A stretch of 46,516 nucleotides of DNA from an uncultured Pelagibacteraceae bacterium (GTDB lineage Bacteria; Pseudomonadota; Alphaproteobacteria; Pelagibacterales; Pelagibacteraceae). A program made the position numbers and the translations under genes. Numbering within the stretch: the first letter of the stretch is position 1; the number at the start of each line of letters is the position of its first letter. This document shows, piece after piece, positions 43,904 through 46,516 of the stretch. The stretch lies in assembly GCA_902620265.1 (NCBI GenBank), contig CACNHI010000002.1, positions 1 through 46,516 of the forward strand, read 5' to 3'. Under the pieces are notes generated by a model. That model did not search any database. It was not told the origin of the DNA and was given only the letters and a program-made list of their open reading frames with translations.

Positions 43904-45978
43904 GGGAGATCGCAATTTTATTACCATATAAAGAAAACTTTACTGAAAATAGTGCAGGTGCTGCATCTATCTGGGTTAAAGATTATTTAAACAAAAGTAG
44001 TTTAAAAAGTAGGTCTACCGTATATGGCTATCTTAGTAATAAATCCAAACCATTACTTAAAAATTTTAAAAATCTTAAATTGGGTAATTCATTTGTAAAA
44101 AAAAATATTTCCTACACTGACAAGTTATACAAAGAATATCTTAAATATAATTTTAAAATAATTGAAATTCATAACAGACCAGAGTCACTTCTTTATTTAA
44201 TTAAAAAAAAAGTAAAATCAAAACTTATATTTATTTATCATAATAACCCCCAAGATTTAAGATCCTCGTCTTCCATAAATGAAAGAATTTTTATAGCAGA
44301 AAATACAGATCAAATTTATTTTGTTAGTAATTGGGTTAAAAATAAATTTTTTGAAGATTTACCTTATAAACATAGGAATAATTGTGATATTTTATATCCT
44401 GCTATTAGTCCTATTAAAAGATTTCCAAAAAAAGAAAAATTAATTATTTTTACAGGAAAATTGAATTCATCCAAAGGCTTTGACACATATGGTAAATCTA
44501 TAATAAAGATTTTAAATAAATTTACTGATTGGAAAGCATTAGCGATTGGTAATGAACCACGAGAAAAATATAATTTTAAACATAATCGTTTTGAAATTCT
44601 TGATTGGGTAACCCACTCAAAAATATTAGATTATTATAAAAAATCATCAATTTCAGTTGTTCCTTCTCGATGGCAAGAACCATTTGGAAGGACTGCAATG
44701 GAGTCAGCAGCTTTTGGGTGTGCAACTATTACATCCAAAAGAGGTGGTTTACCTGAAACATTCGAAAATAGCTTGTTTATAAAAAAAATTAATCATCACG
44801 AACTTTCAAATATTATTGAAAAATTAATTAAAAATCAGTCATTAAGAGAAAAAATACAAAAAAAAAATTGGAAAAATGTGATTCATAAAATTTCAGATCA
44901 TGTTAAAAAAATTGATAATTTAAAATATTTTTTTTTAAACTCAAAATTTAATTATAATAGAGGAGTTAATTTAAAAGTATTACATATATCCACATTTGAT
45001 GAAAGAAGCGATCATCGTTTATTCAATATTTCTATAGCTAACAAAATTTCTAAGGGACTTATAAGAAATAACCATGATGTGATAAACTTTAGTTACCGTA
45101 ATTATTTATCTAAAAATTTTTTAACAAAAAATAATAAAATAATTAATGATAAAGTCACCAATATTGTAGAAAACTACCGTCCAAATTTAATTGTTCTTGG
45201 GCATAATAATATTTTAGAAAGTAACACTTTATCAAAAATTAAATCAAAATATAATTCTAAAATTATATTATGGTACGAAGATGCTTTAGGATATCGGGGC
45301 GAGGGTCCTAATTGGAGAAAAAACTTAAATTTAATTGAGAAAAACTCTGAATTAATTGATCAATATTATTTAACTACACATCCTGATGAAATAAAAACAA
45401 GTATAGATAAAAAAAAACTAAATTACTTACCAATACCTGTTGATCCTAATATTGAAAATTTAAAAATCTATGATTTTAAAAATAGATTTAAAGACTTATT
45501 TTTTGCTTTAAGTCATGGTGTAAATTTCGGTAAACTAAAAAGAGGAAAGAGTGATGAAAGGGAAGGTTTTATAAATCAATTAATGGGTAAATTTCCTAAT
45601 ATTAAATATAATGTCTTAGGGATATCAAATGAATTACCAAAATGGAATTATAATTTTTATAATGAATTAATTAAATGTAAAATGTCGCTTAACCTAAGCA
45701 GAGGTAAACCATTAAAGTATACATCAAGTAACAGAATAGCAGCTTTGATTGGCAATGGAATATTTACATTTATAGATGATAAAACTAAATTTAGACATTT
45801 TTTTAATGAAGACGAGGTTGGTTTTTATAAAAATATAGATGACCTTGGAAAAAAAATAGAGTATTTACTAAAATATCCTAATAAAATAAATCAATATGCT
45901 AAACAAGGCAAAGCAAAATACTTTAAATTATTTAATAATAAATTAATTACAAAGCAGATTATTCAAAAAACTTTTTAA
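43900..45978 (+). CDS. Two-module glycosyltransferase (GT4-type N-terminal half, GT1_2/CgeB-like C-terminal half)
   Basis: A 692-residue protein formed from two GT-B-like halves. Residues ~1-340 have GT4 features: LIFTGKLNSSKGFDTYG near 185 and SRWQEPFGRTAMESAAFG near 256-273, with the retaining-type ExFGxxxxE. Residues ~350-692 resemble the CgeB/Glycos_transf_1_2 group: KVLHISTFDERSDHRLFN at its start, LILGH-like IVLGHNN, and SSNRIAALIGNGIFTF near 605. Donor and acceptor are unknown; position beside the LpxA-like acyltransferase and a Gfo/Idh dehydrogenase suggests surface polysaccharide synthesis. It has no membrane helix. It ends tail to tail with the next gene, overlapping by 4 nt. Confidence 0.82.
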   Translation: MREIAILLPYKENFTENSAGAASIWVKDYLNKSSLKSRSTVYGYLSNKSKPLLKNFKNLKLGNSFVKKNISYTDKLYKEYLKYNFKIIEIHNRPESLLYLIKKKVKSKLIFIYHNNPQDLRSSSSINERIFIAENTDQIYFVSNWVKNKFFEDLPYKHRNNCDILYPAISPIKRFPKKEKLIIFTGKLNSSKGFDTYGKSIIKILNKFTDWKALAIGNEPREKYNFKHNRFEILDWVTHSKILDYYKKSSISVVPSRWQEPFGRTAMESAAFGCATITSKRGGLPETFENSLFIKKINHHELSNIIEKLIKNQSLREKIQKKNWKNVIHKISDHVKKIDNLKYFFLNSKFNYNRGVNLKVLHISTFDERSDHRLFNISIANKISKGLIRNNHDVINFSYRNYLSKNFLTKNNKIINDKVTNIVENYRPNLIVLGHNNILESNTLSKIKSKYNSKIILWYEDALGYRGEGPNWRKNLNLIEKNSELIDQYYLTTHPDEIKTSIDKKKLNYLPIPVDPNIENLKIYDFKNRFKDLFFALSHGVNFGKLKRGKSDEREGFINQLMGKFPNIKYNVLGISNELPKWNYNFYNELIKCKMSLNLSRGKPLKYTSSNRIAALIGNGIFTFIDDKTKFRHFFNEDEVGFYKNIDDLGKKIEYLLKYPNKINQYAKQGKAKYFKLFNNKLITKQIIQKTF

Positions 45979-46516
45979 TTAATCTTTTTTAAAGTTTTTA
46001 AAATTTTAGTTGCAAAAGATATATCTGTTATAGGTCTTTTTTTTGTTTTTATACATTTAAAAAAGTATCTCATCTCATCTTGTAAACTGTCATTTTGCTT
46101 TATTGGGGGTGAAAAATTTTTTCCAACGTAAATTTTAGCCTTTTTATTAAAAAATTTATTGTCAAAATGTGAAATTTTTGGATATTGCGCATACTTATTA
46201 AATATTTTAATTTTATTTATACTTTCCATTTCATCAAATAATAACATCTTGTTAGTAGAGATAATCGTTAATCTTCTTATTTTATCTGGATTTAACCAGC
46301 TATTATTTATATCCACATAAAAATTTTTATATTTGAAACTTAGGTTTGAAATATCAGCAATATTTTTCTTTAGAATTGAATAACTAGTATTCTTAATTAA
46401 TTTAGGCATTCTGTTAAATAAAAATAAAAATATACTTAAATCGTGAGATGAAAGATCATATGATGCACTTACATCATTTCGTACTGGTCCTAAATTTTGT
46501 CTTTGAAATTTAACGT
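45975..46516 (-). CDS. Gfo/Idh/MocA-family oxidoreductase, C-terminal part (5' end beyond window)
   Basis: On the minus strand the frame stays open to the window edge; the ATG at 46409 is internal. Reading from the edge gives RQNLGPVRNDVSASYDLSSH and then DLSIFLFLF, the conserved substrate-domain strand of Gfo/Idh/MocA dehydrogenases (family pattern: GPxRxDVxxxxDLxxHDLS). About 180 residues are visible, ending in DEMRYFFKCIKTKKRPITDI, a familiar C-terminal helix. Such enzymes use NAD(P) to oxidise or reduce sugars, often sugar nucleotides in glycan pathways. The Rossmann domain lies outside the window. It is convergent with the glycosyltransferase. Confidence 0.85.
   Translation of the reverse strand, partial: VKFQRQNLGPVRNDVSASYDLSSHDLSIFLFLFNRMPKLIKNTSYSILKKNIADISNLSFKYKNFYVDINNSWLNPDKIRRLTIISTNKMLLFDEMESINKIKIFNKYAQYPKISHFDNKFFNKKAKIYVGKNFSPPIKQNDSLQDEMRYFFKCIKTKKRPITDISFATKILKTLKKIN

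Overview
The window is a gene-dense, strongly A+T-rich chromosomal segment from a free-living alphaproteobacterium, most likely a member of the marine SAR11 clade (Candidatus Pelagibacter or a close relative). The basis is the family content and gene order (dgt-argS-nagZ-scpA-scpB-tatABC-serS-yajC-secDF; uvrA/ssb-gyrA-coaD; mltB-rlpA-like-dac-tmk-holB-metG-tatD-MBL), a complex I NDUFS4-type subunit, very short intergenic spaces, many 1-14 nt gene overlaps and few canonical Shine-Dalgarno sites. The assignment is by reading, not by database search. No gene-free stretch exceeds about 175 bases, and I see no insertion sequence, prophage, CRISPR array or rRNA.

Layout. 1-1903: end of polyphosphate kinase and an exopolyphosphatase (polyphosphate metabolism). 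2075-4150, minus strand: a lysine-rich small protein, then a compact cluster of small membrane protein, arsenate reductase, aquaglyceroporin (AqpS-like) and Nudix hydrolase, which reads as arsenic detoxification without ArsB or ArsR. 4246-6329: an Ldh2-family ketimine-reductase-like enzyme, exonuclease III and an ErpA-type Fe-S protein. 6380-17141: one long plus-strand run covering nucleotide pool control (dgt), two aminoacyl-tRNA synthetases (argS, serS), cell-wall recycling (nagZ), condensin partners (scpAB), Tat export (tatABC) and Sec accessory proteins (yajC-secDF). 17142-20651, minus: a PuuD-N-like membrane protein and uvrA. 20744-26074, plus: ssb, gyrA, coaD, a cyclophilin, tgt and tRNA-Lys.

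26085-29983 holds an M48 lipoprotein protease with a Tat-type signal, a DUF502 membrane protein, recG, sdhE and tRNA-Ser. 30049-38382 is a second long plus-strand operon mixing cell-wall enzymes with tmk, holB, metG, tatD and a metallo-beta-lactamase-fold protein. 38377-40556, minus: zinc-ribbon protein, NhaA and a periplasmic glutathione peroxidase. 40651-42962: tRNA-Pro, complex I NDUFS4-like subunit, SbmA/BacA-like transporter and class II FBPase.

From tRNA-Glu (42998) to the right edge the content changes to surface-glycan genes: a GIY-YIG protein, an LpxA-like acyltransferase, a double-domain glycosyltransferase and a partial Gfo/Idh/MocA dehydrogenase. This looks like the edge of a variable island. 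The most unusual signals are a cyclophilin gene with a second, Shine-Dalgarno-driven start that would bypass its signal peptide, a tRNA-guanine transglycosylase missing two of its zinc cysteines, a catalytically degenerate RlpA-like SPOR lipoprotein, and an A10 tract that could fuse the LpxA-like and glycosyltransferase frames.
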